From contig NZ_QGMZ01000013.1 of NCBI RefSeq assembly GCF_003173335.1, forward strand, positions 1-41,755: 41,755 nucleotides of DNA. Reading direction: 5' to 3'. Both the position numbers and the translations under genes were made by a program. The notes under the pieces are model-generated. The model was not told the origin of the DNA and made no database searches. It worked only from the letters and a program-made list of their open reading frames with translations. The DNA is from Methanospirillum stamsii (GTDB lineage: Archaea > Halobacteriota > Methanomicrobia > Methanomicrobiales > Methanospirillaceae). Positions 25,055 to 34,690 of the stretch are shown piece by piece (positions within the stretch are counted from its first letter, which is position 1; each line of letters begins with the position of its first letter).

Positions 25055-26308
25055 TTAATTGGGACGAGATTTCAGTACTAGTATCCCTCCGATAAGAAGA
25101 GCAATACAAAGAATCCCACCTGAAAGCCCGGCTCTGGTCGGTTCAGGCTGAGGTGGCTGAGTAGGATTGGGCGTTATGACCTGAGTCAGGGGAGGAGCAG
25201 GAGAAAGCACGGCTGAGATACTTACCGCCTGCTTTTGAGAGATATCAACCTTGCAGACATAATCTGTATACCCCTCCTTTCTTACCAGAAGAGAATGGGT
25301 TCCGGCTGAAACGGTGCTCAGCACAACCGGTGATACCCCCCGGTATTCATTATCAAGGTAAACCCCGGCTCCTGAAGGTTCAGACTGGACTGATATTGAT
25401 CCGGATTTCGAGTAGGTTTCTCCAATCCTGACCATATCTGCATCAATATAGACCGTCCTGCCTCTCGATACATAGACATCTTCATAATAGTCGTAATATC
25501 CGGAGTATTTGAGACGAATCGTATAGGTTCCGGGCCTGATGTTTTCGAGAGTCCGGTACCCGGAGTAGGGGGTGTAGCCCCTGAAGGAATTATCCACGTA
25601 GATTTCTGCCTGATGGGGAGTACTTGCAATCTTCAGTACTCCATCAACGTAATAATATGAAGAATACCGGCAGTCATAATCATCAGGGTCATAATATGAC
25701 GGACGATAATACTTTTTATCGTAGTAATACCGGTCGTCATAATCACGGTCACGGTGATCATAATAATGGTAGACCACAGATGGTTCCTGGTACCGGGGCT
25801 CGGGATAATAAACCCGGGGCTGTTGAGTTGGAGTTGGTTCAGGAGCAGGAGTATAGATAGGATAATACGGCTCTGCAGTCCCAGGATCCTGCGGACTGAC
25901 CGGTGTTATCACCACCGGGTTTCCGGTCGGATAGGGAGCAGGGGAAGGAGGATTGGACGGATAATATGGCTCTGCAGTTCCCGGATCCTGATAACTCCCG
26001 ACAATCTCGTTATTTCCAATTGATATGGGTGGATTGTTCGAAGGAGAGACAGAAATTTCCTGGTTGTCAGGTGAGACCGGAATCTGCACCGGTCCGGACC
26101 CGGGGCCTATCTGAATCATTTCTCTCCCTGTCTCCGAATTTTCCTCCACCAGCGGGATATTTGTCGGGTAAAAAGGCTCTGCTGCCCCATAGTCCTGCAT
26201 ACCCATCATGTTCATCTGACCTCCGTCGCCGGGATTTTGTGCACAGGCTAATCCGGCAAGGATACCGATGCAGATAAAAAACCCGATTATATGAAATATT
26301 TGTTTCAT
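25055..26308 (-). CDS. Exported PEGA-domain protein with Tyr-rich linker and C-terminal membrane anchor
   Basis: The 417-residue protein starts with a signal peptide (MKQIFHIIGFFICIGILAGL). The low-complexity N-terminal half contains three copies of a QDPGTAEPYYP-like unit (about residues 38, 107 and 140) and Pro-rich spacers. A strongly Tyr/Asp/Arg-rich segment follows (about 165-222, with YHYYDHRDRDYDDRYYYDKK). Two PEGA domains come next (224-291, 303-369; EPSGAGVYLDNEYRGVSPV, AGTHSLLVRKEGYTDY), then a second Pro/Thr/Gln-rich linker and a C-terminal transmembrane helix (394-411). PEGA domains are typical of archaeal and bacterial surface proteins. The start is ATG 26308, nine bases after a GGAGGT site; a GTG at 26314 would add two residues. 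Confidence 0.87.
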   Translation of the reverse strand: MKQIFHIIGFFICIGILAGLACAQNPGDGGQMNMMGMQDYGAAEPFYPTNIPLVEENSETGREMIQIGPGSGPVQIPVSPDNQEISVSPSNNPPISIGNNEIVGSYQDPGTAEPYYPSNPPSPAPYPTGNPVVITPVSPQDPGTAEPYYPIYTPAPEPTPTQQPRVYYPEPRYQEPSVVYHYYDHRDRDYDDRYYYDKKYYRPSYYDPDDYDCRYSSYYYVDGVLKIASTPHQAEIYVDNSFRGYTPYSGYRTLENIRPGTYTIRLKYSGYYDYYEDVYVSRGRTVYIDADMVRIGETYSKSGSISVQSEPSGAGVYLDNEYRGVSPVVLSTVSAGTHSLLVRKEGYTDYVCKVDISQKQAVSISAVLSPAPPLTQVITPNPTQPPQPEPTRAGLSGGILCIALLIGGILVLKSRPN

Positions 26309-26582
26309 GGTCACCAGACCTCCCCTTAATTAGTCAGGCCATGCCTCCATGACCCGAAGAATGAAATAACAATATGATAGACTTCAATCACTATAATGGT
26401 CTTGATCTCAGGGAAAAAGAGAAAAAAGGTACAGTTCATAATCAGTGAAATACGAAAGAGACACCATATCAGCAATGTCACAGATTGAGGGGTAAAACCG
26501 AGGTTATGTCTATGTCGACAAGATTTTCGTCCATCCTATCTCATAGTAAAATCTGGCGGGTAATTCTCACCGGACCAAAGGA

Positions 26583-28535
26583 ATGATCAGATACCGCGAA
26601 AGTCATCAAAAATCCTGGCACATGATTTCTTTCAAGCAGACGACCTCCATAGTACTTCTTTTTGTGCTGATGATTCCCTTGTGCATTGCATGTTATGGGG
26701 ATGACGTCGATGAAACAGAGAATAAAAGCAACTCTCTACCTTCATATTTCATCCCCTTCACCAGGGAATCAATCGAAGATGATGTAAATGACACCATAGA
26801 CCGGACAAATGGATTGATCCAGGAGATATGCGATGTTCCAGAAGATGACCGGAATGAAACAAACACCATCATCGCATTTGATTCTGCCCTTTCAGAGATG
26901 GACACACATTTGCTTAAATACCAGGCTCTTTTGGGGCTGTACCCGGATGATGACCTCCGGACGGCTGCTGAAACTGCAGCACAAAAACGAAATGACCTTA
27001 TCAGAACCATTGCAGAGGATGAATACCTGTATCAGTGTATCAAAAAGACAAAGCCGGCGACCACATATGGCAGATGGCTGTATGAACAGGAATTAACCTT
27101 CTTCAGACTGGGCGGCGTCGGAAAAACTCCGGAAGAAAAAGAAGAACTGAAACATCTGCATCAGGAGCTTGAATTACTGGACGGACAGTACCTGGAAAAT
27201 ATCAGGGATAATAGGCCGGTCAGTGAAAACCTGCAGATACTAACAAAATCTGCAGTAATCCGCAGTACTATTGCGAACCGTTCAGGCTATGATACCTGGA
27301 CAAACCTGGTCACCGAAAGCCAGGGATCAGGCATGATGAATTTTGAAATTAATAATTTCCTGAACACCACCACCCCCCAGGTTCAGGAGGTGGTAAAACC
27401 CATGATGGCTGAACTCCTGACCCTGAAACAGGAGACATACCCGGATGCCAGCAGAGTCTATGATTTTGAAATCGGGCAGTTGATCAAAAAACACGGAGAA
27501 CCTGCTCTGTCCGGGGAGGACCGGACTCATTCCATACCTGCAGAATTACTCTTCACCCGGACACTTGCCACAATATCCTGTCTGCTTGGAGTAAAAACAG
27601 AAAAGATACAAGAAGCCGTTACCTATGCACCGGATGTCACATTATACCAGGTCTTTTTGCCCGGAACAGACCAGACCATCGGATGGTTTTACCTGGATCT
27701 TTCAGACCGTCCGGGAAAAAGCAGCCAATGGCTTACTGTTCTTATTCACACCGGATGGAAGAGTGAGGCAGCAGCGGATCCGGTCTTCATTCTGAGCGGG
27801 ACACTCAGAAATACCTCTGCCGGACCCGAATTCGGCGATGAAGAACTGACCCTCTTCTTCCACGAGTTAGGTCACCTCTATACCCGTATGCTGGCCGGGA
27901 CCAGTACATCAGATATACCGGCAGTACTTCCGGTTGAACTCACCGAGACCCAGTCACGGTTCTTTGAACTCCTTCCATGGACTCCGGAGTTCCACTCACT
28001 TCTGTTCAATCCGGAAGGGGGTACTTCGGTAAGAAAAATCTCCAGGAATGGCTATTCGCCCCCTTCAGCACATGATCCCAAGTCTTATGAGTATCAATGG
28101 TTTCTTGCCAGGGATACCATCATAGCAGCACTCGACTTTAAAATAGCCGGAGCATCAGATAACGTGCGATTCGGGGAATGGTATACTGATATCTATACCA
28201 ATACTACCGGAATACCCCCCAGTGACCAGGGAGGATACCTGCTCACGCACCCACATTTCTCCGGTAGTACAGCAGGCACGTACTGGATCTATCCGGCGGG
28301 TGATATGTTTGCCAGAGATATATATCAGAGGTTTCAGGAGGAGGGTTTTCTGAACAAAACCACATGGAATGATTTCATATCAAAGGTTATCCGGCCGGAA
28401 AACCAGGACATGACAGCGGAAGAAAGAATCAGGAATTTTTCTAAAGAGAGAGGAGAAATAGAGAATATTCGAGACTCGCAGATTGAGAATTCACCAGTTT
28501 ATAAATGGCGTTACGTTCCCCGGTGTATCTTATAA
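26583..28535 (+). CDS. Exported M3-family (thimet/oligopeptidase F-like) zinc metallopeptidase
   Basis: The 650-residue protein carries the gluzincin motif HELGH (H427, E428, H431). The third ligand is probably E455 in ELTETQSRFFE, which lines up with the E-x-x-S-Q-x-x-E motif downstream of HExGH in M3 peptidases. The N-terminal helical part (LHQELELLDGQYLENI) and the region around the motif fit the M3 clamshell fold. A signal peptide is present (SIVLLFVLMIPLCIACYG), most simply started at ATG 26622; the upstream ATG at 26583 gives a 13-residue extension. Most M3 peptidases are cytoplasmic, so export is unusual. It probably degrades oligopeptides outside the membrane. It is a single-gene unit. 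Confidence 0.85.
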   Translation: MIRYRESHQKSWHMISFKQTTSIVLLFVLMIPLCIACYGDDVDETENKSNSLPSYFIPFTRESIEDDVNDTIDRTNGLIQEICDVPEDDRNETNTIIAFDSALSEMDTHLLKYQALLGLYPDDDLRTAAETAAQKRNDLIRTIAEDEYLYQCIKKTKPATTYGRWLYEQELTFFRLGGVGKTPEEKEELKHLHQELELLDGQYLENIRDNRPVSENLQILTKSAVIRSTIANRSGYDTWTNLVTESQGSGMMNFEINNFLNTTTPQVQEVVKPMMAELLTLKQETYPDASRVYDFEIGQLIKKHGEPALSGEDRTHSIPAELLFTRTLATISCLLGVKTEKIQEAVTYAPDVTLYQVFLPGTDQTIGWFYLDLSDRPGKSSQWLTVLIHTGWKSEAAADPVFILSGTLRNTSAGPEFGDEELTLFFHELGHLYTRMLAGTSTSDIPAVLPVELTETQSRFFELLPWTPEFHSLLFNPEGGTSVRKISRNGYSPPSAHDPKSYEYQWFLARDTIIAALDFKIAGASDNVRFGEWYTDIYTNTTGIPPSDQGGYLLTHPHFSGSTAGTYWIYPAGDMFARDIYQRFQEEGFLNKTTWNDFISKVIRPENQDMTAEERIRNFSKERGEIENIRDSQIENSPVYKWRYVPRCIL

Positions 28536-29048
28536 CCCATAACATCGGTATCAGTTTACCTGCACGTACCTTTTTGAGTGTTCCGATATTGTTCTGAACC
28601 CCTTTATTTCCACTGGAGCGCGAATAATTTCAGAGGATAATTCAAATTTAAACAACTAATTTCGGGATTTACAAAAATCAAATCGAATCATTTATCTATA
28701 GAAAATCCGGAGTATACGGGTGCCACATATCTGCTCACTCTCACCGCAGATTAAAACTATTATGGCTGATTTTCAGAATAAAATTCCTTTGGAAAAAAGA
28801 TAACCGGTTTTTTGGGTTCAATCCTGCGCGTTAAGCGGTACCCGTTTTGATCCGATCCCTGACACAACACTAACCTGAAGTTACTAAAAGGAGCAGAACG
28901 GTAAACCAAATTATTCGGCATAAAATTTATTTTTAACGCCGAATAGAGAATTATTTTAACGGATAAGGTGATAGTTTAATTAGAGGCGGATGTTGCATTT
29001 GGATAAAATATATATAGAACCACATTACAACAATAATGGTGAACCTCT
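28536..29048 (+). promoter_or_regulatory. Long intergenic region with the heat-shock operon promoter and a direct repeat
   Basis: No gene is seen in these 513 nt. The grpE promoter is the TATA-like AAAATATATATA at 29005-29015, about 35-45 nt before the ATG. About 45-80 nt upstream of it lie two near-identical AT-rich words, TTATTTTTAACG (28927-28938) and TTATTTTAACG (28951-28961). Their starts are 24 nt apart, close to two helical turns, so they may be a regulator's paired site. The rest is AT-rich and featureless to my eye. Confidence 0.5.
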
Positions 29049-29600
29049 ATGAACGACTCCGCAGATACTCCGAATGAGCAGAAATCAGAAATGAATCAGG
29101 AAGATGGAGGAAACCTGATTCCGGAAGGATCACCTCCGGAAGAAGAAAAATCCCCATTAGAACTGTTAAAAGCAGAATATGATGAACTCAATGAAAAATA
29201 TCTGCGGCTTGCAGCTGACTTTGAAAACTTTCGAAAACGATCTGTCCGGGATGTTGAGCAACGAATCACACAGTCCCTTGGCCAGTTTGCCAAAGACATG
29301 CTGGAAGTTGCTGACAGCCTTGACCGTGCCATCCAGGCCGAGGGCGGATCTCATGAGGGGCTGACCCAGATTCAGAAACTACTGGTCCAGGTGATGAAAA
29401 GACAGGGAATTGAATCTTACGAATCAGTAGGGGAAAAATTTGACCCGACCCGTCACGAAGCGATTGCAATGATTCCGTCTCCTAAAGAAGAGGGCATCAT
29501 CTGCGATCAGGTCTGCAGAGGATACTGCCTGAAGGACAAGATAATCCGTCCGGCCCAGGTAGTAGTCTCCCAGGGTAGCGTTTCAGAAGAACGACATTAA
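29049..29600 (+). CDS. grpE: Nucleotide exchange factor GrpE
   Basis: The 183-residue co-chaperone releases ADP from DnaK. It has an acidic disordered N-terminus (to about 35), then the long dimerising helix (ELLKAEYDELNEKYLRLAAD, FENFRKR) and the C-terminal beta domain with the family signature (GEKFDPTRHEAIAMIPSPKE, YCLKDKIIRPAQVVVSQG). It is the first gene of grpE-dnaK-dnaJ, with 24 nt to dnaK. This machinery is bacterial in origin and patchily present in archaea by transfer. Expression is expected to rise on heat stress from the upstream TATA promoter. Confidence 0.97.
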   Translation: MNDSADTPNEQKSEMNQEDGGNLIPEGSPPEEEKSPLELLKAEYDELNEKYLRLAADFENFRKRSVRDVEQRITQSLGQFAKDMLEVADSLDRAIQAEGGSHEGLTQIQKLLVQVMKRQGIESYESVGEKFDPTRHEAIAMIPSPKEEGIICDQVCRGYCLKDKIIRPAQVVVSQGSVSEERH

Positions 29601-29624
29601 CATTCATATTAAGGAACTAAAATC

Positions 29625-31460
29625 ATGGCTAGCGAAAAAATTCTTGGTATCGATCTTGGAACAACGAACTCCTGTATGGCAATTATGGAAGGAGGAAAGG
29701 CAGTCGTCATCCCGAATGCTGAGGGTGGCCGGACAACCCCTTCAGTAGTTGCGTTTACTAAAGAAGGAGAGCGGCTTGTCGGAAGCCTTGCAAAACGTCA
29801 GGCAATTACCAATCATCAGAATACCGTCATATCAGTAAAACGTGATATGGGAACTGCAAAAAAGATTGAGATCTCAGGAAAGAACTTTACTCCCCAGGAA
29901 ATCTCTGCAATGATCCTGCAGAAGATGAAGACGGATGCCGAAGCATACCTTGGAGAGGAGATAAAAAAAGCAGTCATCACCGTTCCGGCATACTTTAACG
30001 ATGCACAGCGTCAGGCAACCAAGGATGCAGGAACCATCGCGGGACTTGAAGTTCTTCGTATCATCAATGAACCAACCGCATCCGCCCTTGCATATGGTAT
30101 TGACAAAGAAGAGGATCACACCGTTCTGGTCTATGACCTTGGTGGCGGAACCTTTGATGTTTCCATCCTGACTCTTGGAGACGGAGTCTTTGAAGTAAAA
30201 GCAACCTCCGGTAACAACCATCTTGGTGGAGATGACTTTGACAAGCGTATCATCGATTTCCTGGTCACCGAGTTCAAGAAGAAAGAGGGCATAGATCTCA
30301 CAAAAGATCCGATGGCAATGCAGCGTCTTCGTGATGCAGCGGAAAACGCAAAAATCGAACTTTCACAAAAGCAGAAGACAAATGTCAACCTGCCATACAT
30401 CACCACCGACCAGTCAGGTCCGAAGTTCCTGGACATTGACCTTACCAGGTCACAGTTCGAACAACTGGTATCTGACCTTGTTGAGAACACCATCGGGCCG
30501 GTAAAGCAGGCACTCTCCGATTCCGGAATGAAAGCATCCGAGATTGACCGGGTTCTTCTCGTCGGTGGATCGACAAGAGTCCCCCTCGTCCAGCAGAAAG
30601 TAAAAGATTTGCTTGGAAAGGAACCGGATAAGGGAATTAACCCTGACGAATGCGTCGCAGTCGGTGCAGCTATCCAGGGAGGAGTGCTTGCCGGTGACAC
30701 AAGCGATATTGTGCTCCTTGATGTAGCCCCGCTGACCCTCTCAATTGAGACGCTCGGAGGCATTGCAACCCCCATCATCGACCGGAACACAACCATCCCA
30801 ACCAAGAAGAGCCAGATCTTCTCTACCGCCGCAGACAACCAGACCTCTGTTGAGATCCATGTTGTCCAGGGTGAGAGAAAACTCGCAAATGATAACTTTA
30901 CCCTTGGAAAGTTCATGCTGACTGGTATTCCTCCGGCACCCCGGGGTATTCCGCAGATTGAGGTTACCTTTGATATCGATGCAAACGGTATCATCCATGT
31001 GGCGGCAAAAGACCTTGGAACCGGAAACGAACAGACCATCACCATCAAGGGAAGCAAGAAACTCTCCGATGATGAGATTAACCGGATGGTTGACGACGCC
31101 AAGAAGTTTGAGGAAGAAGACAACAAGAAGAAAGAAGAGATTGAGATCAGAAACAACGCAGATATGGCAGTCTTCTCCGCTGAAAAACTTCTGAAAGAGA
31201 GTGAAGACAAGATAGAAGAAGAAGACAAGACCAACATCCAGGACCAGATTACCAAGATGAAGACTGCTCTTGAAGGAACCGATTCAGAGGCAATCAAGAA
31301 GCAGATGGAAGAACTCACTGAAGCGGTGTTCAAAGTAACTACCAAGATCTATCAGAAGGTCCAGGCAGAACAGGCAGCACAGAAGACTGAAGGTGCAGAT
31401 TCATCCTCTGCACCGGATGACAATGTCGTTGATGCTGACTTTACCGAGAAGAAGGAGTGA
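29625..31460 (+). CDS. dnaK: Chaperone DnaK (Hsp70)
   Basis: The 611-residue Hsp70 has the complete ATPase domain: [16 protein letters not shown] at the N-terminus, [33 protein letters not shown] and [14 protein letters not shown]. The substrate-binding domain begins about residue 360 ([14 protein letters not shown]), and the helical lid ends in a low-complexity tail closing with [11 protein letters not shown], the EEVD-like bacterial end. It lacks the roughly 24-residue insertion of Gram-negative DnaK, as is usual for archaeal and Gram-positive forms. It works with the flanking GrpE and DnaJ. The antisense strand holds a long open frame that is only a shadow of this gene. Confidence 0.98.
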   Translation: MASEKILGIDLGTTNSCMAIMEGGKAVVIPNAEGGRTTPSVVAFTKEGERLVGSLAKRQAITNHQNTVISVKRDMGTAKKIEISGKNFTPQEISAMILQKMKTDAEAYLGEEIKKAVITVPAYFNDAQRQATKDAGTIAGLEVLRIINEPTASALAYGIDKEEDHTVLVYDLGGGTFDVSILTLGDGVFEVKATSGNNHLGGDDFDKRIIDFLVTEFKKKEGIDLTKDPMAMQRLRDAAENAKIELSQKQKTNVNLPYITTDQSGPKFLDIDLTRSQFEQLVSDLVENTIGPVKQALSDSGMKASEIDRVLLVGGSTRVPLVQQKVKDLLGKEPDKGINPDECVAVGAAIQGGVLAGDTSDIVLLDVAPLTLSIETLGGIATPIIDRNTTIPTKKSQIFSTAADNQTSVEIHVVQGERKLANDNFTLGKFMLTGIPPAPRGIPQIEVTFDIDANGIIHVAAKDLGTGNEQTITIKGSKKLSDDEINRMVDDAKKFEEEDNKKKEEIEIRNNADMAVFSAEKLLKESEDKIEEEDKTNIQDQITKMKTALEGTDSEAIKKQMEELTEAVFKVTTKIYQKVQAEQAAQKTEGADSSSAPDDNVVDADFTEKKE

Positions 31461-31470
31461 GATTTAACGA

Positions 31471-32610
31471 ATGGCTGCGGGAGATTACTACGATATCCTT
31501 GGCGTGTCCCGCAATGCCGATGATACCGAGATAAAGAAAGCATATCGGGGCCTTGCGAGAAAATTTCACCCAGACGTCAATAAGGATCCGGGAGCAGAAG
31601 ACAAGTTCAAAGAGATAAACGAGGCATATAGTGTCCTTTCTGATGCACAGAAGAGGCAGCAGTATGATCATATGGGACATGATGCCTTCACAAATGCTTC
31701 AAAAGGATCCTACGGCGGAGGCGGGTATGGCGGCGGGTTCAACGCTGACTTCTCCGGATTCGGAGACATTTTCGATTTCGCAGGAGATATCTTTGGGGGT
31801 TTTGGGAGACAACGCGGCCCGAGACGCGGCGACGATCTTCTCATGCGGTTTGAGATAACTCTCAAAGATGCCGTGTTTGGTGCAGACCGTGATATCGAAG
31901 TGATGCATGCCGAAGCATGTTCCACCTGTGACGGCACCGGATCAGAGACGAAGAAGACAAAAAACTGCCCGAAATGCGGGGGGTCCGGCCAGGTAAGGCA
32001 GGCAACACAGACCCCCTTTGGAAATTTTGTCAGACAGTCCACCTGTGATATGTGCCATGGCAAGGGAAAAGTTGCCGAGAAGCCCTGTGGAAAATGTAAG
32101 GGAACCGGCCATGAAAAGATAAAACGAAAGGTATCGGTTCACATTCCACCCGGCGTTGACACCGGAATGCGACTTCGTCTTGAGGGATATGGAGAAGCGG
32201 GAGATCATGGTGCTCCGAACGGTGACCTCTACATCGAAATCCATGTCAAACCAGAACCTAGGTTCCGCCGTGACGGGGATACCCTCCTGACAAAGATACA
32301 TGTGACACCAGCCCAGGCAATCCTTGGAACAACCGTGGAAGTCATCACCATAGACACCAGACACCTTGAAATAAAAGTCCCTGCCGGAACACAGGGAGGA
32401 AAGAAACTGCGGGTTGCCGGTGAGGGTGTCAGAAAGCGGGGACGACCAGGAGATCTCCTCGTTGAAGTGGAAGTCGTCATCCCGAAGCATGTATCCGGAG
32501 AGATAAAAGAACTCTATGAAAAAATCCTTGAACTGGAAGGCGGAAAATCCGCATCAGGACAGGGAAATAATGAAAAGAAAGGGTTTTTTGAATCCATCCT
32601 GGGAGGGTGA
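31471..32610 (+). CDS. dnaJ: Chaperone DnaJ (Hsp40)
   Basis: The 379-residue type I Hsp40 has a J domain (residues 4-68) with the HPD tripeptide in [16 protein letters not shown], which stimulates DnaK ATPase. A Gly/Phe-rich linker follows ([17 protein letters not shown]). The four zinc-finger repeats are [24 protein letters not shown] and CGKCKGTG. The C-terminal substrate-binding beta domains follow ([20 protein letters not shown]). It starts 10 nt after dnaK. A run of seven T directly after the stop probably ends the operon. Confidence 0.98.
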   Translation: MAAGDYYDILGVSRNADDTEIKKAYRGLARKFHPDVNKDPGAEDKFKEINEAYSVLSDAQKRQQYDHMGHDAFTNASKGSYGGGGYGGGFNADFSGFGDIFDFAGDIFGGFGRQRGPRRGDDLLMRFEITLKDAVFGADRDIEVMHAEACSTCDGTGSETKKTKNCPKCGGSGQVRQATQTPFGNFVRQSTCDMCHGKGKVAEKPCGKCKGTGHEKIKRKVSVHIPPGVDTGMRLRLEGYGEAGDHGAPNGDLYIEIHVKPEPRFRRDGDTLLTKIHVTPAQAILGTTVEVITIDTRHLEIKVPAGTQGGKKLRVAGEGVRKRGRPGDLLVEVEVVIPKHVSGEIKELYEKILELEGGKSASGQGNNEKKGFFESILGG

Positions 32611-32617
32611 TTTTTTT
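32611..32617 (+). terminator. Oligo-T terminator of the heat-shock operon
   Basis: Seven consecutive T follow the dnaJ stop codon directly, consistent with archaeal intrinsic termination. Confidence 0.4.
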
Positions 32618-32663
32618 ACCCCCCTCCGTACAGTAACACAACACTTAATTGTTTTTGCAGGAA

Positions 32664-32678
32664 ATGTACAAAGTACAT
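32664..32678. promoter_or_regulatory. Perfect inverted repeat overlapping the receiver gene start codon
   Basis: ATGTACAAAGTACAT is a perfect 6-bp inverted repeat with a 3-nt spacer. Its last two bases are the first two of the start codon of the CheY-like gene. It could be an autoregulatory operator or a leader hairpin hiding the start. Confidence 0.45.
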
Positions 32679-33039
32679 GGCGCGGATCCTCCTTGTTGAT
32701 GATGCAGGTTACATGAGGCGGCTTGTTGGTATCATGGCCACCAAAGGAGGTCACGAAATAGTTGGAGAAGCCGAAACCGGTCAGATTGCAATAGATCTCT
32801 ATAAGACGACCAAACCCGATCTGGTAATTCTTGATATCCTGATGCCTGATATGAACGGGCTTGAAGCATTAAGAAAGATAAGAGAGATGGACCCGGATGC
32901 ACGGGTTCTCATGTGCACCGCTTCAGAACAGTCATCGCATGTACAGGAAGCACTCTCTCTTGGTGCAAAGGGGTATATTGTGAAACCTTTCACAAAAGAA
33001 GCAATCCTGAGTACAATCGAGAAAGCTTTTACTGACTGA
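32677..33039 (+). CDS. Single-domain response regulator (CheY-like receiver)
   Basis: The 120-residue protein is one receiver domain. The acidic pocket is D8 and D9 (ILLVDDAG), the phosphoacceptor is D53 (VILDILMPDMNG), the switch residue is T81 (MCTAS) and the conserved lysine is K103 (YIVKPF). It has no output domain, so it probably signals by binding a partner, as CheY does. No histidine kinase lies in this window. A CheR-type methyltransferase is encoded about 1 kb downstream. The start codon sits within a perfect inverted repeat. Confidence 0.93.
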   Translation: MARILLVDDAGYMRRLVGIMATKGGHEIVGEAETGQIAIDLYKTTKPDLVILDILMPDMNGLEALRKIREMDPDARVLMCTASEQSSHVQEALSLGAKGYIVKPFTKEAILSTIEKAFTD

Positions 33040-33070
33040 TTCTTTTATTTCATTTTTTTAAGGAGACTGC

Positions 33071-34024
33071 TTGAAACTCATTCTGGAATTGTCAGGTGAG
33101 CATCCGGAGATCCCCTATGCTGAAGTAGCAGCAATTCTGCCGGTTTCTCATCACAGCACCCAGGTTTTGATTACTGAAGCTCCGGACACTACAATCATTG
33201 ACAGGTTTTCATACACCCATCTTGCCATGCGGTATATCGGGGAGTGTGATGCAGACAAAGACTCATTTGTCCGGATGCTTGAAGGGCTTGCATTACACAG
33301 TGACAGACCATTCTGCGGCAGGATAAAAAAGATGGTAGATCATGGGATGAATACCCCGTCTGCTGATCTTGAACGACTTATCGGATACCACATCTCCGGG
33401 CAGGTCTCTGTCTCATCGCCGGAACGGGTGTTCAGAGTAATCATAGCAGAAGGGCGCTGTTATCTGGGAGAGGTGCTCTGGGAGATAGACCGGAACCCGT
33501 ACCACATGAGAAAACCCGGAAACCGCCCCTTTTTTCATCCGGGTGTCATGATGCCGAGAATGATCCGGGCCCTTGTCAATATCTCCGGAGCACTGCCCGG
33601 GGAATGGATACTGGATCCCTTCTGCGGGACCGGGGGAACGCTCATCGAAGCCGCGATAATCGGGTGCCATGGGATTGGAACCGATGCAGATCATGAGATG
33701 ATCACCGGGTGCAGAATGAACCTTCCGGCCGCAATGGCAGGAGTGGCAGATGCACGCCATCTCCCGTTCCCTGATGGGAGTATTGATCACGTGGTATCCG
33801 ACCTTCCATACGGGCAATCGGTGGTCATTATCGGGTCCGGACTCACCGACCTGTATCTTGACTCACTGAGGGAGATTAAAAGAATAGTAAAACCAGGTAA
33901 AAAGTCAGTTCTGGTGACTCACCAGGACATCCGGCCCCTGGCTGAACGATTTTTCTCCATTGCCGGATTTTATGAACAACGAGTTCATAAAAGCCTGACC
34001 AGAAGAGTCCTGATCGTCCAATAA
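33071..34024 (+). CDS. tRNA (guanine(10)-N2)-methyltransferase, archaeal Trm-G10 type
   Basis: The 317-residue enzyme has an N-terminal THUMP-like RNA-binding half (to about 150). The C-terminal Rossmann methyltransferase has the SAM motif DPFCGTGGTLIEAAIIG (from D182) and the catalytic DLPYG (D244-G248), the variant of D/N-PPY seen in this family. The archaeal enzyme makes N2-methyl or N2,N2-dimethyl guanosine at tRNA position 10. The start is a TTG codon preceded by AGGAG six bases upstream; no ATG fits as well. It is a housekeeping gene, 31 nt after the receiver gene and probably co-transcribed with it. Confidence 0.92.
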   Translation: MKLILELSGEHPEIPYAEVAAILPVSHHSTQVLITEAPDTTIIDRFSYTHLAMRYIGECDADKDSFVRMLEGLALHSDRPFCGRIKKMVDHGMNTPSADLERLIGYHISGQVSVSSPERVFRVIIAEGRCYLGEVLWEIDRNPYHMRKPGNRPFFHPGVMMPRMIRALVNISGALPGEWILDPFCGTGGTLIEAAIIGCHGIGTDADHEMITGCRMNLPAAMAGVADARHLPFPDGSIDHVVSDLPYGQSVVIIGSGLTDLYLDSLREIKRIVKPGKKSVLVTHQDIRPLAERFFSIAGFYEQRVHKSLTRRVLIVQ

Positions 34025-34078
34025 GTATCAGGTATACTCTTTAAGCAAGAAAAGAAATCTCTACAAAGAGAAGACACC

Positions 34079-34684
34079 ATGGCTTTTACCTTCTTTTTCC
34101 GGGATGCCCAGACATTGGATCTTGCCATCGACCACTTTCTTCCCTTTATCCAAAGCAGGCGGACCATTACCATCTGGAGTGCAGGCTGTGCCATGGGCCA
34201 GGAACCATACACGTTTGCAATTCTCCTCCGGGAACGTATGGGACCAAACCTCTTTCGGAACGTAAAGATTTATGCAACCGATATTGATACCTACAACCAG
34301 TACGTCCAGGTAATCGGAACCGGACGGTACCCGGAGAAAGATCTGCAGCGAATACCCCCGGAGATCTTCAGCCAATACTTCAGAACAGATCCAGCCGATC
34401 CCGGATATGTATATATTTCCGATGAAATAAGAACGTCAGTTGTGTTCAAAAAGCATGATCTACTCACGTTTGAGCCAATCCGGACCGGAGTTCATATGAT
34501 TATTTGTAAAAATGTGCTCCTTCATTTTTCCGCAGAAGAGCGGCTGAAGGTCTGGAAGATGTTCTATGATTCACTTGAGGCCGGCGGTTTTATGCTTCAT
34601 GAGCACACACAAAAACTTCCGGAAGAACTGAATGATTGCTTTACCCGGATAGTGATGAATGCACAGATATTCAGGAAAATTTAA
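34079..34684 (+). CDS. Minimal CheR-type SAM-dependent methyltransferase
   Basis: The 201-residue protein contains only the catalytic half of CheR: FTFFFRDAQTLD, the SAM motif SAGCAMGQEPYTFA (34-47), the acidic strand KIYATDID (63-70) and MIICKNVLLHFS (140-151), which matches the CheR NVLIYF motif. The usual N-terminal helical domain of about 70 residues, which contacts receptors, is absent, as is the C-terminal tail. The protein is therefore shorter than the typical 260-280 residues. No chemoreceptor lies in the window. It may methylate a non-receptor protein or a single dedicated partner. It has a short leader and lies 6 nt before the metallo-beta-lactamase genes. Confidence 0.88.
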   Translation: MAFTFFFRDAQTLDLAIDHFLPFIQSRRTITIWSAGCAMGQEPYTFAILLRERMGPNLFRNVKIYATDIDTYNQYVQVIGTGRYPEKDLQRIPPEIFSQYFRTDPADPGYVYISDEIRTSVVFKKHDLLTFEPIRTGVHMIICKNVLLHFSAEERLKVWKMFYDSLEAGGFMLHEHTQKLPEELNDCFTRIVMNAQIFRKI

Positions 34685-34690
34685 AAATCC

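Noticed and set aside
24759-25109. 116-codon leftward frame between the PEBP and PEGA genes
   Set aside because: It overlaps the PEGA gene end, has no ribosome site or known domain. The Cys-bearing last 48 codons are noted in the gap entry only.
30131-31345. 404-codon leftward frame opposite dnaK
   Set aside because: It is serine-rich and lies entirely within the strongly conserved dnaK gene. It is a mirror of dnaK codon bias.
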